Below are positions 1 to 12,500 of a stretch of DNA of 34,967 nt, in pieces; the stretch's first letter is position 1; the number at the start of each line of letters is the position of its first letter. The notes under the pieces are model-generated. The model saw only the letters and a program-made list of their open reading frames with translations. It was not told the DNA's origin and made no database searches. The translations under genes and the position numbers were made by a program. This DNA comes from Saccoglossus kowalevskii (lineage: Eukaryota > Hemichordata > Enteropneusta > Harrimaniidae), in the NCBI RefSeq assembly GCF_000003605.2, contig NW_003134350.1:11695-46661 (forward strand). The letters run 5' to 3'.

Positions 1-1426
1 TACAGCTACTGTCTTGTATCTTAAAAACTGCAGAGTCATAAGATGTTTTTGGTTGATTTCGACCAGCTCGCCATCTGGTCTTGTCATTAACCTTTATCAG
101 TATATGTCATGACAACCACTGTCAAACTGACTGAAATATAAATCATGATACAACGATCAATTCAGCGTAATCTAGTCACTTGCACAGAGAATGGTAAACC
201 TTCCAGTCCGTAAACGCAAGCACTAAATTCGCACATAATCTAACAATATGTATCAACTATGAATGAATAAGCTAGTTTTTCGTTTCGCGGATTAGGGTCG
301 TTTGAGGACTGTACCACAATTTATTAAAGTTGAGGTATTTATATATGTTGTGTCGTTCAAAATGTGTACATACTCTGGCCGTAGGTTTGTCAGGCACGAA
401 GCATTACCGAGCTAACTCTAGACTGTATGATTGCCGGCCGTGTCTTGTTCTTTGGAAACGTGTTTAAATGTATCGAATCAATGTCAGTTGTTGTCGCTGC
501 TCAATAATTCACACGTAACAATGTGAATCTGGAAAGAGTGAAAATTTTCAGCCTGGCTTGATTTAGGAGTCTATATTTAACCCAAAATAAAGGTGTAAAT
601 GGATGAATTACGTGTAAAAGTTACCACTGATTTCCGTCTTTGCTTAATTATCGTCCAAGGTGAGACGCACAATAACACAAGACAGCTGAATTGTGCATTA
701 CAGTGCGCCTGGATACAGAATAATGCTCTAATTCCTGCCCGTATACGCTTGCTGTTACTGTATATACTGCCCTCAACGGTACAGTTCACATATCAATTGT
801 ATACGTTTGTTGCCATGCCTTAAATTTATTGAAACTGCATGCGAAGTTGAACTGTGTTAGAAAACAAAGTAACTGTAATAATGCTGGTATAAATTTCTAA
901 ATGTGTTTTGTTCTCCTGAATCGTCGAGTTTGAAGTTTAGGATAGAGACTTTCCAATTTACCCCAACTTCTAATCCTAAATTTAATTCTACCTCTACCCT
1001 CAATTGAGTGGAGTGGAGTGGAGTGGAGGGTTTGGTTTAGAGTTGATGTAAGGGGTGGGGTATATTGGGAAGTAACTCCCTTGTTCTGACAACTTAGCGA
1101 TAAGCTCTTATCTTGTTTTGCAAGTGTTCGTCAGTGAGTATTCCTGCAAAATGTTTTATTTATAAAGTTATAATTTACTTGCAGATTTTTAATAGCGTTT
1201 TCTTTTGTTACGCTTTGACTATAATATTCAGCCAATCAACTCCTAGCAATTCTCGGTTTGATGGAATTTTCTTCGTGACAGACGTCTTCACGTGTAAACA
1301 TAATTACGTAAATGTATCGGAAATGTTCTAATGTTTGGAAAGTTTCGGCTAAAACTGGCTGACCGTTGAATGCAAATACTTTCACAATTTAGTTTTTACT
1401 AAATCAAATGAGTTTCCCCACCACAG
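1..1426. other. 5' flank / upstream intron of the perilipin-like gene
   Basis: I see no supportable coding exon here. Short open frames at 577-823 and 1113-1331 lack splice-site support and protein-like composition. The perilipin-like gene enters with an internal exon after an acceptor at 1424-1426, so this stretch is probably intron, and its earlier exons are either unrecognised here or lie upstream of the window. The stretch contains a GAGTG pentamer run and a large imperfect inverted repeat, listed separately. Confidence 0.5.
948..1073. repeat. Imperfect inverted repeat around a (GAGTG)n run
   Basis: The left arm (about 948-1000, pyrimidine-rich, starting ACTTTCCAATTTACCCCA) pairs imperfectly with the reverse complement of the right arm (about 1020-1073, which reads ACTTCCCAATATACCCCA on the minus strand). 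The centre carries about five GAGTG pentamers (1006-1030). The structure could be a small non-autonomous transposon or simply a hairpin-forming simple repeat. I did not find a clear target-site duplication. Confidence 0.5.
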
Positions 1427-3828
1427 TATGTACAGCTGATGCATATGCATCCAAGGCACTTCTTAAAGTGGAAGATCAGTATCCAATTATTAGGCAACAA
1501 CCACAGAAGGTAAGCTGAGCCGCAGAGGTAACGTAGATGTAAATTATTCAAATACGGAAATTAATTGGTAATTCCCACAATCGTGTTCTTTATCAAAACT
1601 CCGCGCATGACGGAATGCGTTAACCAATCAGTCAATTAAATTTGAATCAATGCAGCTGTGATAGCACGTTACACTTTCTTTCAGATTATTGCGAAAAGCA
1701 AACAGTCCTTGAAAAGAGCGGTTTGTTCAACAGGAGAAAGAATATTGAAAACCACACCCGGTCGACTGTTGCTACGAAGTCTGGAAAGTACCATCGATGC
1801 ATCTGAAAGGGTCCTTGATTACTTGTTGCCGGAGGAAAAATCTAAATGCGAGACGACTGAGAAGGTAGCTGCACAAGGGGGCGAGTTGACGACTACCATC
1901 AAGGGTACACAGACCGAAGAGGTCAAAGTGAAGGTGAGACGAATGTAAAGTGGAGCTAATGTCATTATCGTAACTTGTAAAATGTGCACGCAGTTTTTCC
2001 ACAATAGATGAAATGTTCGAAACTAAGTTTACTTAGCGAAAGTATTCAAATGAACAGAAAATTATTTTATACATGCATACAATTTTTGTTATTTTTAAAA
2101 TCTGTTTTCGCAAACAAACTATCACTAACCATAGACTTGAATTTGAACGTACGATTGTTTTTCTTTATTGCTCGAATTCAGGGGTACCTTCAGATTGTGG
2201 GGGCGCCGTTTAGATTTGCCGGAATGCTGATTGCTGCCCCATTGCAGTTGTGGGTAAGTACAAAGTTCGAACGATGAGTTTTCAAAGCATACACAAGTGT
2301 TCGGCCCCCCCCTCCAAAAATATATTTAAACATTTCCCGTTACAGACCGATGTCCTTCGCAAAGTATACAACTTTCTACTGCTATCGTCTCGTAGAAGTA
2401 GACGGAGAAGATCAAGGAAGTCTGGGGCGTGTTCTCCCAAAACTATATCCAACCGAATGAAGAAAACTCCACGAAAAAGATTGACGCCAGTTTCCTTTGT
2501 CGAGCATTTCACGAGACATTTCGCTTTGCCATCCAAGGCGTTGCACCTCTTCGGCATTGAGACAAAACGCAGTGGCAGCGACGGCGATATTAGGCGATAT
2601 CTCGTAGCTTCCCCGTCCGGTATGTAAAATGAATTGTAGCAAACTTGTAAATTATCAGTCACTTTGATTTGCTTGGATGGGGAACAGTTCAATGTCGCAA
2701 AAAACAAACATTTTTTTACTGTAGCACTATCGACGTAATACATTATTACGGGACAACTTGTTTTCATAAATTGTCTTCGTACGTCTTTCAGCAAAAGATG
2801 ACTCTCCTATGTTTCCCCATGATGCCGACAAGAAGCGAAAACTCGACGAGACGTTGACGGACACTGACAGCAGCGACTTCGATCTTGAAGATTACAGGTC
2901 TAGTCAGGATGAGGATTACGTCGTAAGTAATCTGCGTATTTCAAGGCACATGAGAGTTCATATTCTTTTGAATTTGACTATTAATAAATGCGTCCTTGGT
3001 TGCCAAGGCTGTCGATTAAAACTATTAATTACCGATAAGTCGAAGTTAATTCCCCGTGTCCTATTGTATTGCAGTAACCCAGTTGTGTTCGTACAAGATG
3101 TTGTAAGAACCACAATCATGTAAATAGGCTGCACTCGGGCTCTTCATTGTCCCTATTCGGTCGCAGTCTGAGAACGTGGTCTTCTGGTTTGGTATGCATG
3201 CACGCACGCTGGTGTGAGTCTGATGTCCGCATCAGTGTCGCATCAGGACATGCACGAGCCAATCAAAAATCGCATTTCTGCCATTCCGCATTTGGTCATG
3301 TATGAATACATTTCGGCAACCCATGGAACTATAAACATAGTTCCACTGGGCAACCTAGCTTTAAGTGGGCGTGGTTTCGATCATGTGTACATTTTATGGA
3401 GACGTGCATTTCCGCTATTCCGCTAATTCATAGAATGCTTATTGTCTGTTTAATTATTAATTTTATGGATCCAGACCTTTATATATTGTCTGATTCCAGT
3501 ATTGATCGCATTGTATTCGCCATACAAAAGAACGAGTGCGCGCTTTCGGGAAAACTCGTAGTAGTATTGTAGCTCGAAGCTGCCACCATCCCCCCCCCCC
3601 ACACAAGGTCTACAAGGACTAATTACGTTTTTTGCATTATAGCCGTCAAATACCGACTCTGGCAGTGACGATTATTCATCGCACGAAAATAAGGACGACG
3701 ACGAAACTGCTAAAGTTGAGGCCGCCGCTGAATTGGAGGCTCTCTGCAAAGACAGAGACGAAATCCTGGAAGGTGAAACAATTGGTAAAAGTCGGCGAGT
3801 AAAAGTGACCACAAACGAGGTAGATTGA
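1427..3828 (+). CDS. Perilipin-like lipid droplet protein, 5'-partial
   Basis: Six exons join in one frame: about 1427-1509, 1685-1933, 2182-2253, 2346-2619, 2792-2922 and 3643-3828 (TGA), giving about 330 residues without the N-terminus. All junctions are GT-AG, with phases 0,0,0,1,0. The first exon reads ADAYASKALLKVEDQYPII and continues into an Ala/Lys-rich stretch, then LESTIDASERVLDYLLPEE. This order (Ala-Ser-Lys-x-Leu, Glu, Pro-Ile, paired Gln-Pro, then an ID.SE..(D)YLLP box) is typical of the PAT/11-mer region of perilipins, which coat lipid droplets and gate lipase access. The short hydrophobic exon (2182-2253) could be a membrane or droplet anchor. Downstream lie an Arg-rich patch (SRRSRRRRSRK) and a strongly acidic Ser/Asp/Glu tail, which vertebrate perilipins do not typically have. 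The 5' exons are missing. The family call rests on pattern memory, not a search. Confidence 0.7.
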
Positions 3829-4420
3829 GTTATTCAAGTGAGTGCCTTTGGCTGATATTAGGGTCTCCTCGCTCTCGCTGAATATATCGCCTTGACGTAC
3901 CTAGACAAATTTACATTTTTTTTTACAAAGCTGTATAACATTGATTGCATATACGATATCGAAAACTCCATCATCCACAGTTTTTTCCAGGACTTTGTAA
4001 TTTAGAAATTCTCAGTGCGGTGACATGCCTTATAATGGGGATTCTTGTACACACAATAGCACTTAAGATTGCCATCCGTGGGCTTTTCCTGCGTTACCTT
4101 TCATTTTGATTTAACGTCATGTGTATCCCTGTCAAATTTATTTCTTTATTTTTTTAGGACGGCTGCACACATAACAAGTCAAAGATTTTGTCGGCATCAC
4201 CAGAAATTTTACCAACTCTCCACCTGATGGCCCCCGATAGGATCCAGGTTACAGCAACCAAAAGCATTGCACATTCGCCCGTCATAAATCTGCGCCCACA
4301 GTGGTCATGCCGTCCTTCGCATTTGTAAATAAATCGCACATCGAAATTATATTTGTTTTCTTCTATGAAAATCGATTGAATAATTAAATTAGTTTCTACC
4401 AATGAGTATTTTTGTCCATT
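3829..4420 (+). other. Probable 3' UTR of the perilipin-like gene
   Basis: The non-coding stretch follows the TGA at 3826-3828. A canonical AATAAA at 4328-4333 about 500 nt downstream is the first good polyadenylation signal candidate. The segment 3811-3990 has a diverged second copy near 5569-5700. An antisense open frame (4154-4402) has no supporting splice or composition signal and is not called. Confidence 0.4.
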
Positions 4421-5560
4421 TTTACTGTTTCAGCTTGTTCAAATATGTCTGGTTTGGTTGAATGTGTAAATGCCCCATGGTTTAGCTGTCACTATGACAT
4501 TAGCCGGTCAATTAATGTTCAAATCATAACTAAACTGTTTCGATGAACTGTATCAGTCACAATTCAGGGATTTGGAATGCAGTCATATCGGAGCTGTAAA
4601 CGTCCAAGAGTTTTTCGATTAAACTGGTGGTTACGGAACAGTAATCTGAACGCGTTTCAAGTTCATATTTGTATAGATTAGAACTTTAGATGCTGTAGTT
4701 TTAAATTAACTGTTGAATCGCGCAAATAACTCTGCCGGTTAAAGAGTAACGGCCACACTTGTAGTCCGAATCTTGTAAATAACTGTGGCCGAACGTAATT
4801 TACATGTATATTTAGACGCGTATTCTAAGCGAGATTATCGAATTGTACTACCGCCAGTCGAATACTGCAAACGTTACATTGCCCCTAGACTGGCCCAGCT
4901 GTGGCGATTTGTTTTCAGTTAAAAAAAAATGAAAAAAATAGTTTCGTAAAAGGTGGAGGTGAACGCGAAACCACCACAGACTGGTCTTGTTTGCAGCAAG
5001 GGCGCGGCAAAAACGTCCAGTCCAGATGATTTTGCGTTAAAACCTCCATTTCGCCATTTTTTAATAATCGCCCACACTGTGCCAGCCTACATTTCTCCGT
5101 GGCCGTCGGTGAAATGATGTACTAGTAATTTGCATAATGTGTTATTCTCGGCGACTCGTTGGGTGTAGTAATTATTTCGGCTCTCTCAATAAGTAACACT
5201 ACTGTATTTTAGTTAGTTTTACAGATTCGATGAATATTTCGCAAATAGAAATATTTTGAGGTTAATTAATTTTGAAGTGACTCTTGCAAGCCATGTTGTA
5301 TCGTGTGATTGCATTCAAAGTATGGCGCTCAAATCTTGGCGAGGTGTATTGTTGGGCATTTGGATTGTACTGTTGACAATTTGCACCAATTTATTTATGA
5401 GCAAATTATGCCAATAATCGAATGAAATATACTTGAACGGTAAATTTTCATTTTGCCATGTAAGCAAATGGAGCCCTCGATTCTAACTAATGTGTTGCCA
5501 TTGAAGCTGTGTTGTATTAAACAAATGGTCTTGTGGCTTCTAAGTTTAAAAAAAAAAAAA
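4421..5560. other. Intergenic, no gene seen
   Basis: AT-rich sequence with no protein-like frame. A 13-base A run sits at 5548-5560, immediately upstream of the duplicated perilipin 3' segment. Confidence 0.5.
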
Positions 5561-5568
5561 CTTGCACA

Positions 5569-5720
5569 GACGACGTAGATTGAGTTTTTCAAGGGAATGT
5601 TCGGCTTGTATGATTAGTGTCTTCCAGAAGTTCTCGCAAGAAATATCGTTTACGTACATGTACATTGATTGCATATACGATATCGAAAACGTCATCGCAT
5701 ATAGTCGTTTCCAAAAGGTG
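5569..5720 (+). pseudogene. Diverged duplicate of the perilipin-like gene's 3' terminal segment
   Basis: CACAGACGACGTAGATTGAG here matches CACAAACGAGGTAGATTGAG at the stop codon of the perilipin-like gene, including the in-frame GTA GAT TGA. Further on, 5662-5690 is identical over 29 bases to 3938-3966 (it contains GATTGCATATACGATATCG). The spacing between the two matches is 81 bp here against 112 bp in the parent, so indels have accumulated. The rest of the last exon is absent, so this is a non-functional 3' end fragment. The open frame running across it (5562-5912) is therefore not called as a gene. Confidence 0.7.
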
Positions 5721-8700
5721 TTCAATGCTTGTACAACACTAGTTTTAATTTATACTGAGCGAGGCAAACCATGCCCAATGATTACCAATTCTCAATCCAT
5801 ACATGCTCCTTCCTTCACACTACGAATTTTGTGCAGGACTCGCAGTGTCTCAAAAAGCAAGAGCTTCTTTAAAAACCATAGCCAATACAAAATCTATTGT
5901 AAAATCCTATAACGCATTTTTGTACTTTGTATCCCAGAAAAAGTTCTCGTAGTTGGCTTTATCCGGTACACATTACGTGACAATTGGGTGGGGTGTTGAT
6001 CGTCGCATACAATTCAATTTGCATTTTACTAGTTTTGTTAGCGTGCACGTGTTTCTGACACGTTTCATTCTTCACATAATTTACAAGAGTGGGGTTTGCA
6101 CGAGAGGGCGTTTTCCGATCTGAATGGAACGTTTCGATTTCTTTACAGAATAATTCTCAACGAAATGTAGAAATATACAGCCTCTAAAAAATGTCATTGC
6201 AAAACTATTCAACCGACGACCAGTTTGACGCCACAAGCATACGAGGCGTAATTTTATTGCGTTTAAAATTGTTCTATTTTCAAACTGCGCATGCACACAC
6301 GGTGATGCACACTAATTAGGTAACGTATCACTGGTTAAAGTTATTGGAATCATTTTGAGCAATGGTACTCGAGTGGGATAAACGTTTCTCTGTAGTCTCT
6401 ATGAATTTGTAACTTGCTATGATTGCGTTAAAGAAATAGAACCTGTGGTGTCTTTCAACAATTTACTAAAGCCTGATCAAAAACGTCTCGAAACGCTCCC
6501 ATCAGTTTTTCGATTTTTCAGCTCGTAATGATAGAATCGGTCAATTTATAATTACCATGTTGCCTACAGCATTTTGGCACAGTTTACTGAAGACTAGTTT
6601 TTCATTCCTTATGAATATTAACTTATGTAAATGAGATGATGTCATGCAAATCCCTCTCGCCACTATACTTTCTTTATGGGCTCTGCGCGAGCTGCTGTGG
6701 AACGCCGAGACCCGGTGAAAACAGTACAAACTCAATTTAGATAAGCACATTGATATATTGTACATATAGGTGCAGTCTTGTTACATTGTTCAGGAGAGTA
6801 TCAACATCGGTGCAAAACTCGTACGTTGCAGGTTATTGTAAAGTAAACTGGGGAGGGGACCTGCAACCGCAGTTGGCATTTTCTCTTAACGGAAAAGTAA
6901 AAAGCAATGTAGCGATTACATTCATAACAGTAAAGGCCCTTTCTACTTGCTCTATTATTCAATTCCGGAACTGAGTTTCCAGCTCGTATACCGAGAACAA
7001 CCAACCACGCATATTTGAATAGATGATACCGATTTTATTCAGTGAATCGCATGATAATCTCTCGCCATAGAAAATAATTTTCAATTGAGATATCATTGAA
7101 TAACCTCGTACGCACATCACTGGTTAGTCCTTCTGGAATACTGACATTTATAAAAGAATTACTTTGCCTGTGCGTTGCTTAGAAATACAGCTCGCAACCA
7201 ATCCAGCTCGCAACCAATCCAGCTGAGATTTTGACAGATGAAGAATTGATTATGCCGACAATATAAGAAGGCACCATGGGCAGATATTCGAAAACAATAC
7301 GATGCTTTGAAAAATGCATTTGTCAGTATATCTGTCGAATCACGTATAAATTCTTGTTTGCAGTCCCCCCCTGGGTATGGACACAAACGTGGAATCGTAG
7401 ATGTATTGCGTTCGTTGTACGAGCGAAGACCGAACCGAACACGCTTTGTCTCCACACAAGTGGAATTATTTTCCAATTTTCAGTTGAAAGTAAAGCTCAG
7501 ATTGTGATCAGAGTCCAGGTTAAGCCAGTTTTGTCTTTTCTGGAAGATCTACTTCCTAATAGTTATGTTAATAATCCTTTATTACACTGCATGGCATACG
7601 TCTCGGTACTGGTTTTACAAAACAGTTTACTATGATTTCAAGATATGGGTAACAGGCACATTAAGGACATACACTCTGAATATACGTACACGTTATGGCG
7701 CCATACTAAACGACCCAATTAAATGACGTACGCCCCATTACGCAACGCCAGGCGCGCGTCTTTTAATAGGCATGTTTGTATGTTAGCGTATTTCCTCAAA
7801 AAAAATACTGTGTTTAAACCAGGGTATTGTATTACCACGTAATTGTAAAGAATGTGTTACTATAGAAAATACGTACTATCATTGTTGCTTTGATTTGTAG
7901 ATACTTTCGGTGGACTTCTATGTCCATTTTGTGACTATTAATTCTCATTCGTTCTGGAAACTAGAGGCCAACATAAAGGTGAGCATAAACATTGAACTTC
8001 GCTATACTAACGTTTTTGATACCTTCAAAATCATGTACTTTTCACAAGTTCCTGCCAAATACAGTTCCGATTTGTTGATGCGTGCGTCCTTGGCAGCCGT
8101 TGACATACTCTGAGAAACGTTCGGTTAACAGTTAAACTGCTTGCTTGTAATCTTTAAGAACTACTAAATTAAATATTGATACGAGGAATAGCTTCGGCTA
8201 AATAACCAGCTGATGCAGAAACGTTTAGGGCACGTAATCAACAAATAAGAGGGGGAAATTGACATACAAACGGTACATCGGTTTGTCTTTGAATCGTATG
8301 TCTTGAATATGTCTATTTTGTGCTAAGAAGCGACCTGTCAGATGACACCACCCACAATCATGAATATATAGCGATTTTGACGGACAATAAAGGCCATTAT
8401 ATGATTCTCAACCCGCAAGGGAAATGTGCACTATTCATACCTTAAATCATCGCAGTCAATTCAATAGTCAATTATAACATTACAGTTTAGCAAATCCGTT
8501 GCTTGGTAAGCCTTTTCAATGAACCAATGTTACTATAAACTTAGTCTAATAGCAGTATAATTTCCGAATAGCCAAGTCGATTTGCATATAATTGACATCA
8601 GTAACAACTATTGTTCATGAATTTACATAATCTGTATTTGTGAATGTATTGAAGTACATTATATGACGGGCATTGTTAAGTTTTTATTTAAAAAAAAAGG

Positions 8701-9125
8701 TTTATTCGTTATTGATGACGTCAGTATGACTTGGTAAGGTATAACGCGATATAATTGGAAGTATAAGAAATTAGCTGTTGTTGAATACAACATTTCCCCA
8801 TTTTCAAACACAATTAAACATCACTTTAATGTTCAGAATATATTACATTTTGCTTTAGGGCATGTACTAGTACATGTCTTATGGACGATTCTTCAACACG
8901 CCACGATAGTTTTCAACTACATGTAACGTAACAGGCTTAAATAGACCTCTTGTAGAAGTAGTAGTTACTTATTATTATCGCTCTAAAGAACACAGTTGTG
9001 TACATGTTTAACGTTCTCAACTAAACAATCAACCAGTCATTTGTACACATTCAGTTTGTACCATCACAATAAAAGATATGTACATGAGATTTGTTGTTTT
9101 GTGGTGACGTAATATTCCAATTTCG
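5721..9125. other. Intergenic, no gene seen
   Basis: I found no convincing coding exon in 3.4 kb. The open frames at 6081-6296, 7159-7635 and 7910-8113 overlap in several directions, have low complexity and lack splice context. A perfect 16-bp tandem duplication (CAGCTCGCAACCAATC twice) lies near 7189-7220. A TGACGTCA palindrome at 8716-8723 is listed separately. Confidence 0.5.
8716..8723. promoter_or_regulatory. TGACGTCA palindrome (CRE-like) upstream of AMT-A
   Basis: A perfect 8-bp TGACGTCA, the consensus for CREB/ATF-type bZIP factors, lies about 840 bp upstream of the AMT-A start codon. Similar palindromes lie upstream of AMT-B (18239-18246) and between AMT-B and AMT-C (24455-24462). 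Function is inferred from motif identity only. Confidence 0.25.
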
Positions 9126-9133
9126 TATATAAA
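9126..9133 (+). promoter_or_regulatory. TATA-box candidate for AMT-A
   Basis: TATATAAA lies about 420 bp before the chosen start codon. A pyrimidine tract ending in CAG at 9448 could be the acceptor of a 5' UTR intron, which would bring the two closer in the mature message. No transcript evidence is available. Confidence 0.3.
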
Positions 9134-9554
9134 CACTCGCAAGTTCATGCCTCACAGAAAGAATTAAACGTGATCCACTGTCTACCATAATAACACAAAA
9201 TTCAACACTTAATGTATAGGTTAACGGTCTCCTAGCAACAACTGAATTTGATAATTTCAATCGAGTTCAGTTATTGCAGTGAAGCATGATTTTTCCGGCT
9301 TACTGTCCACTTATAATTAATTGGCATCGTCGTAAATGGGAGAGGTTATTTCTGTTATCGGTAAGATTTGCGAATTAGTTTTGTGATATTGTCTCTCACA
9401 TGTTATTGCTTTATTGGGATATTCTGTGTATTTTTCTTTTTATCTCAGCGAATTTGTATTCATCATGCCATTCAACAATCGATTCATTGACAGAATTTTG
9501 TTTCCCGTCGACAGTTTTTTGAAAAACTGCGGACGCGCATGTGTATGTTTCAAA

Positions 9555-12500
9555 ATGGCGAATGTCACACTTACTGAGGAAGCGGAGACAAACGACACAT
9601 CGACGATCGACAACGATAATGTTACTCTCGCACGAGCGATATATAGGCATGACTTCGCTGGACAGGGATGGGACGATGCAACATGGATCTTAACCAGTGC
9701 ATTCATCATATTCACCATGCAATCTGGGTTTGGCCTTTTAGAATCGGGTTCAGTGTCGAGAAAGAATGAAGTCAACATTATGGTGAAAAACGCTATCGAT
9801 GTTTTATTCGGCGGGCTGTCCTACTGGGCGTTTGGCTTCGGTCTCAGTTTTGGTACGAGCACTTGGTCTAACCCGTTTATCGGAATAGGAAATTTTTTCG
9901 TGAATTCTGAAAGTGATGACATGGGTGAGGTATTCTCAAGTTTCTTTTTCCACATGTCATTTGCAACCACAACTACTACCATTGTAAGCGGAGCAATGGC
10001 GGAAAGAACTAAACTAGAAACGTACATCCTATTTTCTTTCCTCAACACGTTCATATATTGCGTGCCGGCGCACTGGCTGTGGGCAGATAATGGGTGGCTG
10101 AAAGGTCTGGGTGTGGTAGACGTTGCTGGTGCTGGAGGTATTCACCTTATCGGCGGGGTAACTGGCCTCATGGCGACCTTGATGCTAAAACCGAGATCTG
10201 GGAGGTTTGAAGAAAGCAAGGAGCTGACTGCTATGGGATCGCCTACGAACGCTTTATTTGGCATGTTCATGTTGTGGTAAGAAAATTGTAATTTGAATAA
10301 TTGTATTTTGCAATGATTATAACAGTGTGCGTGGACATTGTGCAACTGGTCAAACCGCAGGGTCCAAGAGCGTAATACAACTTGCATAGTAATATTTTTT
10401 GCCTGTATATTTTCCACATACAATAGGTGGGGCTGGCTGGGATTCAATTGCGGAAGCACATACGGAATAACGGGTGGCAAGTGGAAACTAGCAGCAAGGT
10501 AAGTCTTTTGCGCATGCGTAAAAATACTGTATTTTTCTGCATAAAAACAAAAGATATTCACAATGTTATATTCGTATTTATAGGTATATTTTAAACCACC
10601 CAGTTGTATTAATATGAAGAGTGTACACCACACACATGCATTCACATGACAATATTATATTATGCACTTCATACAAACTCCGTACTTGTGCAATTACCAA
10701 ATTGTGAAACCACACACAGCTGTGTTCATATGTAGTGAAAACCTCACATTCACGTACGCGCTGCTAGATAATAAATTAAGAGATTAGATTCATATATTAA
10801 ATCTAAACAAATATCATACCACGCACTTGAATTTATATAAAGAAATCGAACAACGTATATGTATTGATATGAAGATATCAAATCATGCATTTGTGTGAAG
10901 ATATTGAACAACGCACTTGTATGTATATGGGGATATCAAACCACGCACTTGTATTCGTACTGAGATTGTAAACAATGCACGTGTATTTATGTGGACAATG
11001 TTAACAATACTTGTAATCATATGGAGATTGTAAATCACATACCTGTATTCATATGGAGATTGTAAATCACACACCTGTATTCATATGGAGATTGTAAATC
11101 ACATACCTGTATTCATATGGAAATTGTAAATCACATACCTGTATTCATATGGAGATTGTAAATCACACACCTGTATTCATATGGAGATTGCAAATCACAT
11201 ACCTGTATTCATACGGAGATTGTAAATCACATACCTGTATTCATATAGAGATTGTAAATCACAAACTTGCATTCATATGGAGATTGTAAATCACAAACTT
11301 GCATTCATATGGAGATTGTAAATCACATACCTGTATTCATATAGAGATTGTAAATCACATACCTGTATTCATATGGAGATTGTAAATCACATACATGTAT
11401 TCATATGGAGATTGTAAATCACATACCTGCATTCATATAGAGATTGTAAATCACAAACTTGCATTCATATGGAGATTGTAAATCACATACCTATATTCAT
11501 ATGGAGATTGTAAATCACAAACCTGCATTCATATGGAGATTGTAAATCACATACCTGCATTCATATCGATATTGTAAATCACAAACTTGCATTCATATGA
11601 AGATTGTAAATCACATACCTGTATTCATATGGAGATTGTAAATCACATACCTGCATTCATATGGAGATTGTAAATCACAAACTTGCATTCGTATGAAGCT
11701 TGCAATTGTATGTGACAAACTTGCATTCATATGGAAATTGTATATGACAAACTTGCATTCATATGGAGATTGTATATCACAAACCTGCATTCATATGGAA
11801 ATTGTATATCACAAACTTGCATTCGTATGAAGCTTGCAATTGTATGTGACAAACTTGCATTCATATGGAAATTGTATATGACAAACTTGCATTCATGTGG
11901 AGATTGTATATCACAAACTTGCATTCATATGGAGATTGGAAATCACATACCTGCATTCATATGGATATTGTAAATCACATACCTGTATTCATATGGAGAT
12001 TGTAAATCACAAACTTGCCTTCATATGGAGATTGTATATCACAAACCTGCATTCATATGGAAATTGTATATCACAAACTTGCATTCGTATGAAGCTTGCA
12101 ATTGTATGTGACAAACTTGCATTCATATGGAAATTGTATATGACAAACTTGCATTCATATGGAGATTGTATATCACAAACTTGCATTCATATGGAGATTG
12201 TATATCACATACGTGCATTCGTGTGAATCTTGCAATTGTGTGTGACAAACTTGCATTCATATGGAAATTGATATTACAAACTTGCATTCATATGGAAATT
12301 GTATATGACAAACTTGCATTCATATGGAGATTGTATATCACAAACTTGTATTCATATGGAGATTGTATATCACATACGTGCATTCGTGTGAATCTTGAAA
12401 TTGTGTGTGACAAACTTGCATTCATATGGAAATTGATATTACAAACTTGCATTCATATGGAGATTGTATATCACAAACATGTATTCGTAAGGAGATTAAA

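Noticed and set aside
5562..5912. 116-codon + strand open frame
   Set aside because: It starts without an ATG (TTG) and runs across a duplicated perilipin 3' UTR segment; composition is not protein-like.
7159..7635. Overlapping frames on both strands near 7.3 kb
   Set aside because: Frames on opposite strands cover the same bases, none shows a motif, and none has paired splice sites in a gene context.
9440..10054. Minus-strand frames of 77-112 codons opposite AMT-A exon 1, with similar ones opposite AMT-C exon 1
   Set aside because: Shadow frames of a conserved coding exon; the protein-like signal is on the + strand.
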